A stretch of DNA of 64,000 bases, taken from NCBI GenBank assembly GCA_963691885.1, contig OY829843.1, positions 4,898,001 through 4,962,000 of the forward strand, given 5' to 3'. Under the pieces are notes generated by a model that worked only from the letters and a program-made list of their open reading frames with translations, was not told the DNA's origin and did not search any database. Of the stretch, positions 36,503 to 46,479 are shown one piece after another; positions within the stretch are counted from its first letter, which is position 1, and every line of letters starts with the position of its first letter. A program made the translations under genes and the position numbers. Origin of the DNA: G963691885 sp963691885. GTDB lineage: Bacteria > Pseudomonadota > Alphaproteobacteria > UBA8366 > Aestuariispiraceae.

Positions 36503-36539
36503 TAAAGAAAAACGGCGGTCCCAAAAGGCACCGCCGTTT
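36503..36539 (-). terminator. dksA terminator
   Basis: On the minus strand AAACGGCGGT pairs with ACCGCCGTTT (10 bp) and is followed by a T-rich run. It lies 40 bases after the dksA stop. Confidence 0.88.
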
Positions 36540-36578
36540 CAGAAACCCGCCTGTCAGGCCGGCCATGTCACCTAAAGA

Positions 36579-37046
36579 TCAATCGTCGCGCCGGGTCCGC
36601 TCAGCCTTCTCATGACGCTCCTGCGCTTCGAGGGAGAGGGTCGCAATCGGGCGCGCTTCCAGCCGCCGCAGTGAAATCGGCTCACCGGTTTCTTCGCAAT
36701 AGCCGTAATTGTCATCGAGAATACGCTGTAACGCCTCATCGATTTTAGAGATCAGCTTGCGCTCCCGGTCACGGGTCCGCAGCTCAATAGCCCTATCTGT
36801 TTCCATACTGGCGCGATCGGTAAGATCCGGCTGGGCCAGATTTTCTTCCTGCATGCTTTCCAGTGTCTCAGAGCTTTCCTGTAACAGCTCGAGCCGCCAA
36901 CGCAGCAATTTTTGACGAAAATATTCCTTCTGAAGCGGGTTCATAAACGGTTCATCGTCGGAAGGACGGTAATCAGGGGGAAGCAGGGTTGCGGAGAAGG
37001 GCGTTTCTTTGGTGTCTGATGTTCGGGACGCTTGGCCACTGGACAT
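36579..37046 (-). CDS. dksA: RNA polymerase-binding regulator DksA
   Basis: A 155-residue DksA/TraR-family protein that works with ppGpp on RNA polymerase. The coiled coil starts at YFRQKLLRWRLELLQESSET. The zinc-finger region reads YGYCEETGEPISLRRLEARP and IATLSLEAQERHEKAERTRR. Only one of the four zinc Cys is present, as is common in alphaproteobacteria. ATG has GGAG six bases upstream. It is monocistronic with its own terminator. Confidence 0.93.
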   Translation of the reverse strand: MSSGQASRTSDTKETPFSATLLPPDYRPSDDEPFMNPLQKEYFRQKLLRWRLELLQESSETLESMQEENLAQPDLTDRASMETDRAIELRTRDRERKLISKIDEALQRILDDNYGYCEETGEPISLRRLEARPIATLSLEAQERHEKAERTRRDD

Positions 37047-37194
37047 ATCGTACTCCTAAAAACCAACTTTTATGATACTCGTGTACCCGTTGGGCGGGGT
37101 GTATAGGGGCTGAAATTGATTTTTACAATGAAAATCGTGCCCTTTCACAAGAATTTAATTGAACCGAAACTCCCCAATTATTGCGCATAACCAA

Positions 37195-37650
37195 TCATTT
37201 TGCCGGCCGCTCAAACTTCGCCAACTCAACCAGTGTTCGCAATTCAATATCATCCAGAATGGCCAAAAGCTTTCGATCTGTTGCTGTTTCCTTTTGCTTC
37301 GTGACCATGTTGGACAGGCGCTCCAGTCGATCTGCCGGAATCGAGCCCATCAAAAGGCCATTGCGGATCTCTTCCAATCCATCGATGAGCGTGTCACCCC
37401 AGTCGCGGGCCCTTTGATTCTTCCGCTCTTCCAGACTGTCGCCGACCTGATCCACCTCCTGCAGCGCAAGCAGCGCATCCACCGCTGAAACACCGCCAGC
37501 ACCGCCAGCATTGGGGCTCTCTTCGACGCTATTATCGGTTCCAGGGCCTCGCAGTGCGTCCGCAAAAGATGCAGAGCCGCCTTTTTGCGCCTTGGACGCT
37601 TTCTTTGAGCCGGAAACACCTTGTCCCCGACCGGGACCATCGATCTTCAT
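37195..37650 (-). CDS. fliX: Flagellar assembly regulator FliX
   Basis: A 151-residue protein matching FliX: the start MKIDGPGRGQGVSGSKK and the C-terminal helical part (VTKQKETATDRKLLAILDDI). In Caulobacter FliX controls the sigma-54 activator FlbD and so links basal body assembly to late gene expression. That fits the sigma-54 promoters here. It is divergent from flgI. A ribosome site AAGGAC precedes ATG. Confidence 0.9.
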   Translation of the reverse strand: MKIDGPGRGQGVSGSKKASKAQKGGSASFADALRGPGTDNSVEESPNAGGAGGVSAVDALLALQEVDQVGDSLEERKNQRARDWGDTLIDGLEEIRNGLLMGSIPADRLERLSNMVTKQKETATDRKLLAILDDIELRTLVELAKFERPAK

Positions 37651-37865
37651 GCAACGTCCTTCCTGATCGCCGGAATGCTGTTCCAGAGCATAACGCCAAT
37701 TCCACCCTGATCAAACGAGGCAAAATCACCGCCCAAATCCAACGCAAAGAAGGAGCGGAAGATATTTCCGGGCAACCCTTGCCGACACCCGCCAGCAACG
37801 GTTTTGACGCACAATTTAAGAACCATAAACTATTGATATTATTGCCAATATTTTGATTCTCAGGT

Positions 37866-37881
37866 TGGCATGCATTTCGCT
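37866..37881 (+). promoter_or_regulatory. Sigma-54 promoter of the flgI operon
   Basis: TGGCATGCATTTCGCT has the exact GG-N10-GC spacing with a slightly relaxed -12 half. The flgI start is 30 bases downstream. Confidence 0.72.
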
Positions 37882-37911
37882 TCTTAAACGCTCGAGAGAG
37901 AAGTAGAGATA

Positions 37912-39105
37912 ATGCCAGAGAGAACAAAACCGATGATATCCAGACTTCATTATTGCCATCGGATCCATGCTAAAGCGGGGCGGATACCCCGAATCCCTCA
38001 GATTTTCGGTGCGTTTATCGCCCTTTTTCTGATGGCTTTTATCGCATCCGAGGCCCAGGCCCAGTCGCGTATCAAAGACATCGTCGATTTCGAAGGTGTC
38101 CGAGACAACATGCTGATCGGATACGGTTTGGTTGTCGGTCTGAATGGCACCGGCGACGGGTTGGGCGGCGCGATCTTCACCCGTGAAAGCCTGGTTGGCA
38201 TGCTGGAGCGGCTTGGCATCAACGCCGATGACGACAGTTTGAACACCGCCAATATCGCAGCCGTCATGGTAACCGCCACCCTGCCACCCTTTGCACGTCA
38301 GGGCTCGCGGATCGATGTCAATGTATCAGCACTGGGCGACAGTTCGAGCCTGCTGGGGGGAACGCTGCTGGTAACACCTCTGGTTGGTGCCGATGGTGAG
38401 ATCTATTCCGTTGCCCAGGGCACAGTCGCTGTGGGCGGCTTCAGCGCGCAAGGAGCTGCCGAGACAATCATCAAGGGCGTCCCGACAAGCGCTCGGATCG
38501 CCAATGGCGCAATTGTCGAGCGCGAGATCCCCTTTGAACTGGCCGATATGCGGCAGATGCGCCTTGCCTTGCGCAACCCTGACTTTACGACAGCCCGCCG
38601 TATCAGCCGGGCGATTAACGCGTTTCTGGGGATCGAAGCCACCCAGGTCACCGATCCAGGGACTGTCGAATTGACGGTCCCGGACACCTATTCAGGCCAA
38701 CTGGTGGAACTAATTACAGATGTGGAGCAACTGCGCGTCGAACCGGACCAGATCGCCAAGGTCGTTGTCGACGAACAGTCTGGCGTCATCGTGATGGGCG
38801 AAAATGTCCGGATTAACGAGGTTGCCATCGCCCAGGGCAGTCTGACCATCCGGATCACCGAAACGCAGCAAGTGTCACAACCCCAGCCTTTCTCAAACAC
38901 CGGCAACACAGAAACTGTCGACCGCACCAATATTGAGGTGGACCAGGGCGAAGACCGTCGCCTGGCAGTGTTAAATTCAGGTGTTAGCCTGCAAGAGGTT
39001 GTTAACGGCCTGAACGCACTGGGTGTTGGTCCAAGGGACATGATCACCATTCTGCAGGCCATCAAATTTGCCGGTGCCCTTCAGGCAGAAATCGAGGTGA
39101 TGTGA
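37912..39105 (+). CDS. flgI: Flagellar P-ring protein FlgI
   Basis: A 397-residue periplasmic P-ring protein. A long signal peptide (residues about 1-48, ending SEAQAQ) precedes the mature start SRIKDIVDFEGVRDNMLIGY. The conserved LVVGLNGTGDGL and the C-terminal VVNGLNALGVGPRDMITILQ are present. ATG has GAGAGAAG upstream. It heads the operon flgI, flgJ-like, flgN-like. Confidence 0.96.
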   Translation: MPERTKPMISRLHYCHRIHAKAGRIPRIPQIFGAFIALFLMAFIASEAQAQSRIKDIVDFEGVRDNMLIGYGLVVGLNGTGDGLGGAIFTRESLVGMLERLGINADDDSLNTANIAAVMVTATLPPFARQGSRIDVNVSALGDSSSLLGGTLLVTPLVGADGEIYSVAQGTVAVGGFSAQGAAETIIKGVPTSARIANGAIVEREIPFELADMRQMRLALRNPDFTTARRISRAINAFLGIEATQVTDPGTVELTVPDTYSGQLVELITDVEQLRVEPDQIAKVVVDEQSGVIVMGENVRINEVAIAQGSLTIRITETQQVSQPQPFSNTGNTETVDRTNIEVDQGEDRRLAVLNSGVSLQEVVNGLNALGVGPRDMITILQAIKFAGALQAEIEVM

Positions 39106-39434
39106 TGAGCGATATCGATCTCGGTCAACTGCTTACCGTCGCAAAGTCCCATATCAACAGACCCGCCAGCCGCATCGCGGATATCAGCCAGTCGGTCAAT
39201 GATGCAGAGAAAGTCGGGCGTGATTTCGAGAGTTTCTTTGTCACACAGATGCTGGAGTCTATGTCAGCCGGATTGAAGACCGACGGTATGTTTGGCGGCG
39301 GTCATGCCGAAGGCATTTACCGCAGCATGATGAACCAGGAATACGGCAAGGCAATCATCGCCCAGGGCGGATTTGGCATCGCACAGATGATCACAGAAGA
39401 CGTCCTCGCATTGCAGGAGCAGGCAAACCAATGA
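39105..39434 (+). CDS. flgJ: FlgJ N-domain-like rod protein
   Basis: A 109-residue protein equal to the rod-binding N-domain of FlgJ: FESFFVTQMLESMSAGLKTD and the following GMFGGGHAEGIYRSMMNQEY. It lacks the peptidoglycan hydrolase domain found in gamma-proteobacterial FlgJ, as is usual in alphaproteobacteria. ATG 39105 overlaps the flgI stop by one base (TGATG). GTG 39102 is an alternative. Confidence 0.9.
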   Translation: MSDIDLGQLLTVAKSHINRPASRIADISQSVNDAEKVGRDFESFFVTQMLESMSAGLKTDGMFGGGHAEGIYRSMMNQEYGKAIIAQGGFGIAQMITEDVLALQEQANQ

Positions 39435-40018
39435 CCAACGAGCCAACAGCACAAGATGAGACCGGCGTTGTGAAAGCCCAAAACCCCTATGCCGTCCCCT
39501 CCCCTTCGTCGGAGAATACAGCCCCGACAGCCGATGTTGTGGCAGCACCCGAAACCGCATCGACACCGGAAGTCGCCGAGGTCAATGATCCAAATCTTCA
39601 ACGTGCAAACGAATTACTGGAGCTGATCGACAATCTGATCAATGTGCTCAATGAAGAGACCGAGTTGCTGGAAACCCCCCGTTCTCGCGAACTGGAACCG
39701 GTTGTAAAACGGAAACAGGCACTCTTCGCAGAATATGACGCGACCCTCGGTCAGAGTGGCGACCTAAAAGCCCTGATGCAGGAACTGTCGGTCGAAAAGC
39801 GCAACACGATCATGCAGCGTGCGCGACAATTCGAAACCGCGCTGATTGAGAATGAAGCCAAACTGGATGCGGTCGTACGGGCAAGCCAGACAATAATGAA
39901 TGTCATTACCGAGGTTGCGGCCAAAGCTGCCCAGCCGGTGCAGGGATACGGCAGATACGGCAGTATCAACACGACAAATACGCCGAGTGCCCCCGTCGCC
40001 ATCAACAAGACCCTTTAA
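39431..40018 (+). CDS. FlgN-like export chaperone
   Basis: A 195-residue protein. A Pro/Ala/Thr-rich N-terminal part (about 50 residues) is followed by a helical FlgN-type domain (LLELIDNLINVLNEETELLE; ELEPVVKRKQALFAEYDATL). FlgN chaperones FlgK and FlgL, and flgK is the next gene. It overlaps the flgJ-like gene (ATGA). The C-terminus is disordered. Confidence 0.8.
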   Translation: MTNEPTAQDETGVVKAQNPYAVPSPSSENTAPTADVVAAPETASTPEVAEVNDPNLQRANELLELIDNLINVLNEETELLETPRSRELEPVVKRKQALFAEYDATLGQSGDLKALMQELSVEKRNTIMQRARQFETALIENEAKLDAVVRASQTIMNVITEVAAKAAQPVQGYGRYGSINTTNTPSAPVAINKTL

Positions 40019-40055
40019 AACCCCTGGTTTTCAATAGCTTACATATCCCAAAATC

Positions 40056-40071
40056 TGGCAAGGCTTTTGCA
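40056..40071 (+). promoter_or_regulatory. Sigma-54 promoter of flgK
   Basis: TGGCAAGGCTTTTGCA matches the consensus with exact GG-N10-GC spacing, 71 bases before the flgK start. Confidence 0.83.
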
Positions 40072-40141
40072 TCGTTAGACTGGAAACGGGGATCCTGGCA
40101 CTCAACTGGATCTCAGACACAGTCACAGACGAGCTGAAGCC

Positions 40142-42187
40142 ATGTCTCTAGTTAATGCCTTAGATGCCGCTGTATCCAGTCTTGGAGCGCTCAACCGGGC
40201 AATCAACACGACCTCGCAGAACGTCGCCAATGCGACAAACGAGGATTACAACGCTCAGGAAGCTATTTTCTCGGATGTCGCCGCTGGCGGTGTCCGGATT
40301 TCCGAGATCCGCCGCAAGGTGAATGACGGACTTCTGAACAACCTTCTGAACGAAGTAACAGGGGCCAGCGCCTCTGCGGTGCGGGATTCAACCTATCTTC
40401 AGCTTGAACAATTCATCGGCACCATCGCCGGCGAGACGCCTCTTGTTGATATCATTGACGACTTTCGAAACGCCTGGAAAGCCTTTGAGGCCGCCCCGGA
40501 AAGCAACGCAGCACGCACCGACATCGTCTTGCGGGGACAGGCCCTGGCGGCAGAGCTGGAACGTCTTTCCACCGGGCTTGATACCACCAACCGACAGGTC
40601 TTCACGGACATCGATGTCACAGTCGTCGACCTGAACGACTCCTTGACGCGGGTTCAGGAGCTGAATGCAGAAATCGTTCGGGAACGCGCGGCCCAACGGC
40701 CAACGGGCGGCCTCGAAAGCGAACGGGACGGTGAGATCCTGGACATCGCCGAGATCCTGGACATTCAGATTTTCGCCCGAGAGAACGGCAGCGTCGCTCT
40801 TTACACAAAAACAGGCATCGATCTTGTAGATTCCGGTGCGTCACAATTTACGTGGGATGAGGGCACTTTCACCCTTACCAAGACCGGATCAACGTCAACG
40901 AACCTGGTTCCCACTCTGCCGGACGGGCGCCTACGGGCACAAATCAATATCGTCGCTACTGACTCGACCTCCCTCCAGGATACTTCAAATGGTGTAGCGG
41001 TCATCCAGAAACTGAAGAACCAATTGGATGAACTGGCCTTCTCTTTTGTTGATACCAGTGTAGTGACAGCAACCGGCACGCAATTTGTCCAAAGAACGAC
41101 CGATGTTACGACCATAACCGGCATCGATGCAGGCGATCAGATCACCGTCAATGTTGGTGGGACGGATCAGACAGTGACCGTCACCGCCGGGCAAACCGCC
41201 GCTGCCCTCGTCGCTGCACTTGACGCCCTGACAAATGTTACCGCACGCATCGACGCCTCTGGCCAGGTGAGGGTCAGCTCGCAAGCGGGTGCACTTGTCA
41301 TAACCGACACCGGGGGTGCTGCCACGGCGCTTGGTCTTGTGACCGGCTCACCCCAGACTTTCGACCAGCCGATCAACAACAGTTTCGCGCGGGCCTATCA
41401 ACAGGAATCAGCAACCGGCAGCGTGGCATTGACCACCACGACCAACCTGATCACAACGAGCGGTCTGACGGACCCCAGCACTTTCACCGTAACCAACGCC
41501 GGCGCTGCGGCGACGACCATTACCATCGGCACCGGCGCGGGCGAAGCGCAAACCGTGGCGGACCTGCTGGTTGACCTCAACGATATTGAAGGTATTCGTG
41601 CCAGGCTGGATGGTAGTGGATTTTTGGAGATCTCCAGCATCAACGGAACACTCGTGATCACAGACGCCACAGCAACCCCTTTGGCCAGCCTTGGTTTTAC
41701 CACAGTGGCCAACGTCGCCAGTCTGGAAGGGACGCCGCAAACGGGTGAAGCCAGTGCGTTTTTCGAAGGTGAAACCGGTACAACACCCGACGATGTCAGC
41801 CGCGTTAATTTTCGCGTCAACGACACGCTGACCAGCAATTCCGAGAACGTAAAACAGCTGGTCGCGACGGATGTCATTGCCGCAATGAATGACAATCAGC
41901 GCGACCTCGTCGGCTCCGGTGTGTCGTTTACCAATCAGACCTATACAGGTTTGGCCGCAAACATTCTGACAGAGGTTTCCCGTCAGGGGGAAATTGCGAC
42001 CAGAACAGCGGAGCGAACCGAGACCGCGCGGCTAAACCTGTTTCAGGCACTCAGGGATGATGTTGGCGTGAACATAGATGAAGAACTGGCACAGCTGACC
42101 GTCTTGCAGAACTCATTTGCCGCCAGCGCCCGGGTGCTCAGTGTTGTCGATGATCTCTTCGCCACCCTGGAAACAATCGTACAGTAG
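40142..42187 (+). CDS. flgK: Hook-filament junction protein FlgK
   Basis: A 681-residue hook-associated protein 1. The N-terminal rod-like motif is INTTSQNVANATNEDYNAQE. The C-terminus is LTVLQNSFAASARVLSVVDD. The middle (residues about 310-560) holds repeated Thr/Ala-rich units (for example TVTAGQTAAALVAALDALTN and GEAQTVADLLVDLNDIEGI) with an insert larger than in enteric FlgK. It has its own sigma-54 promoter. Confidence 0.95.
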   Translation: MSLVNALDAAVSSLGALNRAINTTSQNVANATNEDYNAQEAIFSDVAAGGVRISEIRRKVNDGLLNNLLNEVTGASASAVRDSTYLQLEQFIGTIAGETPLVDIIDDFRNAWKAFEAAPESNAARTDIVLRGQALAAELERLSTGLDTTNRQVFTDIDVTVVDLNDSLTRVQELNAEIVRERAAQRPTGGLESERDGEILDIAEILDIQIFARENGSVALYTKTGIDLVDSGASQFTWDEGTFTLTKTGSTSTNLVPTLPDGRLRAQINIVATDSTSLQDTSNGVAVIQKLKNQLDELAFSFVDTSVVTATGTQFVQRTTDVTTITGIDAGDQITVNVGGTDQTVTVTAGQTAAALVAALDALTNVTARIDASGQVRVSSQAGALVITDTGGAATALGLVTGSPQTFDQPINNSFARAYQQESATGSVALTTTTNLITTSGLTDPSTFTVTNAGAAATTITIGTGAGEAQTVADLLVDLNDIEGIRARLDGSGFLEISSINGTLVITDATATPLASLGFTTVANVASLEGTPQTGEASAFFEGETGTTPDDVSRVNFRVNDTLTSNSENVKQLVATDVIAAMNDNQRDLVGSGVSFTNQTYTGLAANILTEVSRQGEIATRTAERTETARLNLFQALRDDVGVNIDEELAQLTVLQNSFAASARVLSVVDDLFATLETIVQ

Positions 42188-42288
42188 TGGAACAGCCTAT
42201 CGTTTTGTTCTGAATCTCTTCATGATACCGCACTGAATTAACTGATACAGAAGAAATGGCAGAATGCCGTGAAAAATGAGAGTGCAAG

Positions 42289-43290
42289 ATGAAGCCGGTC
42301 AGGATCGGCGTTATCGGACTTGGCGTTGGTGAACGCCATATCCACGGGTATCATGCAATTGACGGAGCAGAGGTTGTCGCCGTCTGTGACACCGACCCGG
42401 CCAAACTGGAAGAGGTCGCCAACCGCCAATCCGTCCCTTCCCGCTATTCTGACTATCGCGACATGCTTGAACACGCACAACTGGATGCGGTTTCAATTTG
42501 TTCCTATGACGATGCTCATGCCGAACAGGCTATCGCAGCCTTTCAAAGCGGCTGCCATGTCATGGTGGAAAAACCTGTATGCCTGAACCGCGCGGATCTT
42601 GAACGGATCATCCGCGCACAACAGGACAGCGGCAAACAGATTTCTTCAAATCTTATTTTACGACAGAGTCCCCGCTTCATCGAACTTCGCAAACAGGTCC
42701 AGGCCGGTGAATTTGGTGATGTCTTTTATATGGAGGGGGATTACCTGCATCAAATTCTGTGGAAAATCACAGAGGGCTGGCGTGGCAAGATGCCCTTCTA
42801 CTGCGTCACGTATGGCGGCGGCATTCACCTGATCGATCTGATGCGTTGGGTGTTGGGCCAGGACGTGGTTGAAGTCACCGCCATGGCGTCAAAGAAGCTA
42901 ACACGCGGCAGCGATTTTCAATATCCAGATACAATGGTGAGCCTGCTTAGGTTTGACGACGACGTATTGGCCAAATCCGCAACCACATTCGGCACGCAAC
43001 GGCCCATTATGCACAGCCTTAATCTGTATGGCACGAAAGGCAGTTTCGAGAACGCCACACCATCTGCCCGCAGGTTTTCCGGCGACCAGGCAGAAGACTT
43101 GACCCTGGTTGAAACGCCCTATCCGGCGATTGAAAAGGGCGATCTCCTGCCTGACTTTGTGACGGCAATACGAGAGGGCCGCAGCCCGAATGTCGCCGCC
43201 AGGGACGTATATCGTGTCATGGATATCTGCTTTGCCTGCTGGGATTCGGTCACCACAGGACAAGGTCAGAAAATTACATATTCCTTCTAG
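42289..43290 (+). CDS. Gfo/Idh/MocA-family oxidoreductase
   Basis: A 333-residue NAD(P)-dependent sugar oxidoreductase. The Rossmann start is KPVRIGVIGLGVGERHIHGY, the loop is VMVEKPVCLN (EKP), and the substrate domain has GGGIHLIDLMRWVLGQDVVE with the usual His. It first oxidises or reduces an (activated) sugar, and the next gene is an aminotransferase, so the pair may form an amino sugar. It opens the plus-strand arm of the glycan island, directly after flgK. Confidence 0.9.
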   Translation: MKPVRIGVIGLGVGERHIHGYHAIDGAEVVAVCDTDPAKLEEVANRQSVPSRYSDYRDMLEHAQLDAVSICSYDDAHAEQAIAAFQSGCHVMVEKPVCLNRADLERIIRAQQDSGKQISSNLILRQSPRFIELRKQVQAGEFGDVFYMEGDYLHQILWKITEGWRGKMPFYCVTYGGGIHLIDLMRWVLGQDVVEVTAMASKKLTRGSDFQYPDTMVSLLRFDDDVLAKSATTFGTQRPIMHSLNLYGTKGSFENATPSARRFSGDQAEDLTLVETPYPAIEKGDLLPDFVTAIREGRSPNVAARDVYRVMDICFACWDSVTTGQGQKITYSF

Positions 43291-43314
43291 TCGAATTTAT
43301 GTGGAACCAGAAAA

Positions 43315-44508
43315 ATGGCATCTGAGCAAAAGCGCGATATCATGAAACCCGCCCAATCCATTCCCTTCGGTCGTCCACAAATATCCGACGCAGAGATCGA
43401 CGCTGTCGTCTCGGTCCTCAAAAGCGGCATGTTGGTTCATGGAAAGACAACAACAGATTTCGAAGCGGCCTTTGCAGACCGTGCCGGGTCAAAACATGCC
43501 ATTGCCGTTTCAAGCTGTACCGCCGGATTACATCTAACCCTCTTTGCCCACGAGATTGGCCCTGGCGACCTGGTTGCGGTTCCAGCCATGACCCATGTTG
43601 CCACGGCGCACAGTGTTGAACTGACCGGGGCCAAGCCACTCTTCATCGATGTCGATCCAACAACCGGAAACATGGACCCGGCCCTCTTGGCCGAAAAAAC
43701 CGAACCGGTACGGGATAATGTAAAGGCGATTATGCCCGTCCACTATCTCGGACTGCCCTGTGATATGGATGCGATAAATCAGGTGGCGAATTCCGCAAAC
43801 GCGTTTGTATTGGAAGACTGCGCCCTGGCACCGGATGCAACCTATGGCGACAAAAAGGCGGGAACCCTTGGCCTCGCAGGATCATTTTCCTTTTATCCGG
43901 TAAAACATATGACCAGCATAGAAGGCGGGATGGTCACGACCGACGATGACGCACTGGCAGGTATGCTACGCAAGAAGCGCGCGTTTTCCTATAACCGGGC
44001 TTTGGGGGAAAGAACCGCACCCGGCATCTATGACATTGACGGACTTGGGTTCAATTACCGCATGAGTGAAGTAGAAGCGGCGGTCGGACTTGCACAAATC
44101 TCGCGCCTTGATGGTTTTCACGCCGCCCGCCAGCGTAATGATGCTGCGATCCGCAGTCACCTAACAGATTTTGATGCTGTGAAACTCTTCCCAACCCAAC
44201 ATGGTAAAGCCACGTCCAGTCTGTACTGTCTGAACATTGTCCTGCCCAAATCCGGCGCAATATCGCGACCGACCCTTGTAACACAATTGACGGAAGCGGG
44301 TATCGGCTCCTCGGTTCACTATCCGGGCGCAGTTCCCCTCTTCCAGTATTACCGCGAGAAGTATGGCTATGCGCCAGGTGATTTCCCGACCGCCAAATGG
44401 CTTGGCGATCAGACCATCTCGCTGCCAGTTGGGCCGCATGTCAGCGAGTATGAGGCGCATTACATAGGCGCAACAGTCCGGCGCCTCATCGAGGAAACAC
44501 ATGTATAA
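43315..44508 (+). CDS. DegT/DnrJ/EryC1-family sugar aminotransferase
   Basis: A 397-residue PLP enzyme that adds an amino group to a nucleotide keto sugar. The PLP Lys is in GSFSFYPVKHMTSIEGGMVT. The Asp is in VLEDCALAPDATYG. The C-terminal LPVGPHVSEYEAHYIGATVR is typical. ATG 43315 has GGAA upstream; ATG 43342 is possible. It follows the oxidoreductase by 24 bases. Confidence 0.93.
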   Translation: MASEQKRDIMKPAQSIPFGRPQISDAEIDAVVSVLKSGMLVHGKTTTDFEAAFADRAGSKHAIAVSSCTAGLHLTLFAHEIGPGDLVAVPAMTHVATAHSVELTGAKPLFIDVDPTTGNMDPALLAEKTEPVRDNVKAIMPVHYLGLPCDMDAINQVANSANAFVLEDCALAPDATYGDKKAGTLGLAGSFSFYPVKHMTSIEGGMVTTDDDALAGMLRKKRAFSYNRALGERTAPGIYDIDGLGFNYRMSEVEAAVGLAQISRLDGFHAARQRNDAAIRSHLTDFDAVKLFPTQHGKATSSLYCLNIVLPKSGAISRPTLVTQLTEAGIGSSVHYPGAVPLFQYYREKYGYAPGDFPTAKWLGDQTISLPVGPHVSEYEAHYIGATVRRLIEETHV

Positions 44509-44573
44509 ACAAAAATAGATGGTTATAATAACGTACGATAATGAAAACAAAGGATCCACCGGAAGGCCGACGC

Positions 44574-45650
44574 ATGACAAAGATACCCTATGACAGTCTG
44601 AGACCCAGGCTGGAAAATCAGCGGATCATGCTGGTCGGCGGCGCCGGTTTTATTGGACACAATCTGTCTCTTGAACTGGCGCGCATGGGTGCCTCGGTCA
44701 TGATTGTTGACAACCTGATGGTGAACAACCTGATCGAGAATGCTTTTGTTCAAGAAAAAGATCCGGTTCAGCGCATTGCCTATCAGAATTTTTTGCAAGA
44801 GCGGTTTTCACTGCTGCGGTCGGAAGGGGTAGAACTCCGCAACGCCGATGCACGACTGCTGGCGGATCTTGGCAGATGCTTTGAAGAATTCATGCCAACC
44901 AAAGTGGTTCACATGGCGGCAATCGCCAGTGCGGTAGACGCAAAGAAAGAACCGGGGCTCAGCTTTGACCTGCAACTGATCACATTGCGAAATGTCCTTG
45001 AACTCGTTCGACCTAAAGTCGACCAGATCAACCAGACGATGTTTATGTCGTCCAGTACGGTCTATGGCGATTTCGAAGGGGACTCTGTCGACGAAACGAC
45101 GTTCCCGCGCCCCGAGGGCATATATGCCAATACAAAATTTATGGGGGAACGGCTGGTCCGCACCTATCGCACGCAATACGGTCTTGGAACCACCGTGATC
45201 CGGCCTTCGGCCCTGTATGGAGAGCGATGCATTTCCCGCCGGGTCAGCCAGATGTTTATTGAGAACGCGTTAACCGGCAAACCCCTGCTGCTGGAAGGCG
45301 GGGGCGATGGCCGGTTGGACTTCACCTATATCCGTGACCTGGTTCAGGGTCAGGTTCGCGCCCTTGCCCTGCATGACAGTCCGGAAAAATCGAGCACCTT
45401 TAACATAACCTTCGGCCATGCAAGAACGATCGCTGATCTCGCGAAAGTTGTTAAGGAAATCATTCCCGAGGCTATCCTGGAAGAGCGCCCAAGAGCGGTC
45501 GACAAACCGATCAGGGGTACCCTATCGATTGAGAGAGCCAATCGCGAGCTGGGATTTGTGCCGGAATACGAACTTGAAACCGGATACAGCCAATATTGCC
45601 AATGGTATGTTGACGCGTGGCGTCGCGCGCAAAGAGAAGTGAACCGATAG
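44574..45650 (+). CDS. NAD-dependent sugar epimerase/dehydratase
   Basis: A 358-residue extended SDR enzyme. The NAD-binding site is MLVGGAGFIGHNLS; the catalytic parts are MSSSTVYGDF and YANTKFMGERLV (YxxxK). ATG 44574 is chosen because GGAAGG lies eight bases upstream. It is not a PseB-type dehydratase. Its product is unknown. It is part of the plus-strand sugar operon. Confidence 0.9.
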   Translation: MTKIPYDSLRPRLENQRIMLVGGAGFIGHNLSLELARMGASVMIVDNLMVNNLIENAFVQEKDPVQRIAYQNFLQERFSLLRSEGVELRNADARLLADLGRCFEEFMPTKVVHMAAIASAVDAKKEPGLSFDLQLITLRNVLELVRPKVDQINQTMFMSSSTVYGDFEGDSVDETTFPRPEGIYANTKFMGERLVRTYRTQYGLGTTVIRPSALYGERCISRRVSQMFIENALTGKPLLLEGGGDGRLDFTYIRDLVQGQVRALALHDSPEKSSTFNITFGHARTIADLAKVVKEIIPEAILEERPRAVDKPIRGTLSIERANRELGFVPEYELETGYSQYCQWYVDAWRRAQREVNR

Positions 45651-45767
45651 GATTGAATTCGCAACGCGGATTGTGTAAGCACCGGGTCCATCGTGCAAAA
45701 GTGACAAGGGTTCTGGAATCATCCTAACGTCATAAAGCATGGAAGTAGGACGTCAGGAGAAAAATTT

Positions 45768-46469
45768 ATGGATGGAGATGCCGCACTTATCGTGCTCGCT
45801 CGTTTGACATCGCAACGCCTTCCGGGGAAGGCGCTGATGGATCTCGGTGGCGCCCCGATGATTGATCTCACCATAAGACGTCTCCGTCGCAGCAATCTTG
45901 GCAAAAAAATTATATTGGCAACCACGACTGCGCCGGAAGACGGCGCTTTGGTCGATTACGCACATGGGGCTGATCTAGAGGTTTTCCGCGGGTCAGTCGA
46001 CGACGTCGCGGGCAGATGCCTTGCCTGTGCCCGCCAGTACAAACTTGATTGGTTCGTCAGGATCTGCGGCGACAGCCCGTTTATCGACCCCGCCGTTGTG
46101 GATCAGGTATGTGAGCTGTTTGATGACGAGCAGCCCGACGTCGCCACCAACGTCCACCCGCGCACCTTCCCTGTCGGATGCAGCGCGGAGGCCGTCAGCA
46201 CAGTGGCCCTACAGCGTCAAACTGTGACGACCAAGGACATCCGTTACCTCGAACATGTAACAGCCTTCTTCTATGACAACGAAGAAATGTTCCATGTCGA
46301 AAATCTTGAATCTGGAACAACGGATTATATCGGAACATCCGTCGCTGTAGACACAGCTATCGACTATGATCGCACCGTTTGGGTTTACGATCATGTGTCC
46401 GATCCTGTTACAGCAGATATCCGGGAAATCTATGAAGTATCCGGACGCTGGGGCGGGAAGGCCCGTTAG
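45768..46469 (+). CDS. SpsF-type cytidylyltransferase-like protein
   Basis: A 233-residue nucleotidyltransferase-fold protein. It begins ALIVLARLTSQRLPGKALMD (SpsF/KdsB-like signature) and has FVRICGDSPFIDPAVVDQVC. Such enzymes join CMP to a sugar acid. As no classic NeuA is in the window, it could activate the NeuB product, but that is inference. ATG has CAGGAG nine bases upstream. Confidence 0.86.
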   Translation: MDGDAALIVLARLTSQRLPGKALMDLGGAPMIDLTIRRLRRSNLGKKIILATTTAPEDGALVDYAHGADLEVFRGSVDDVAGRCLACARQYKLDWFVRICGDSPFIDPAVVDQVCELFDDEQPDVATNVHPRTFPVGCSAEAVSTVALQRQTVTTKDIRYLEHVTAFFYDNEEMFHVENLESGTTDYIGTSVAVDTAIDYDRTVWVYDHVSDPVTADIREIYEVSGRWGGKAR

Positions 46470-46479
46470 TACCGGTCGA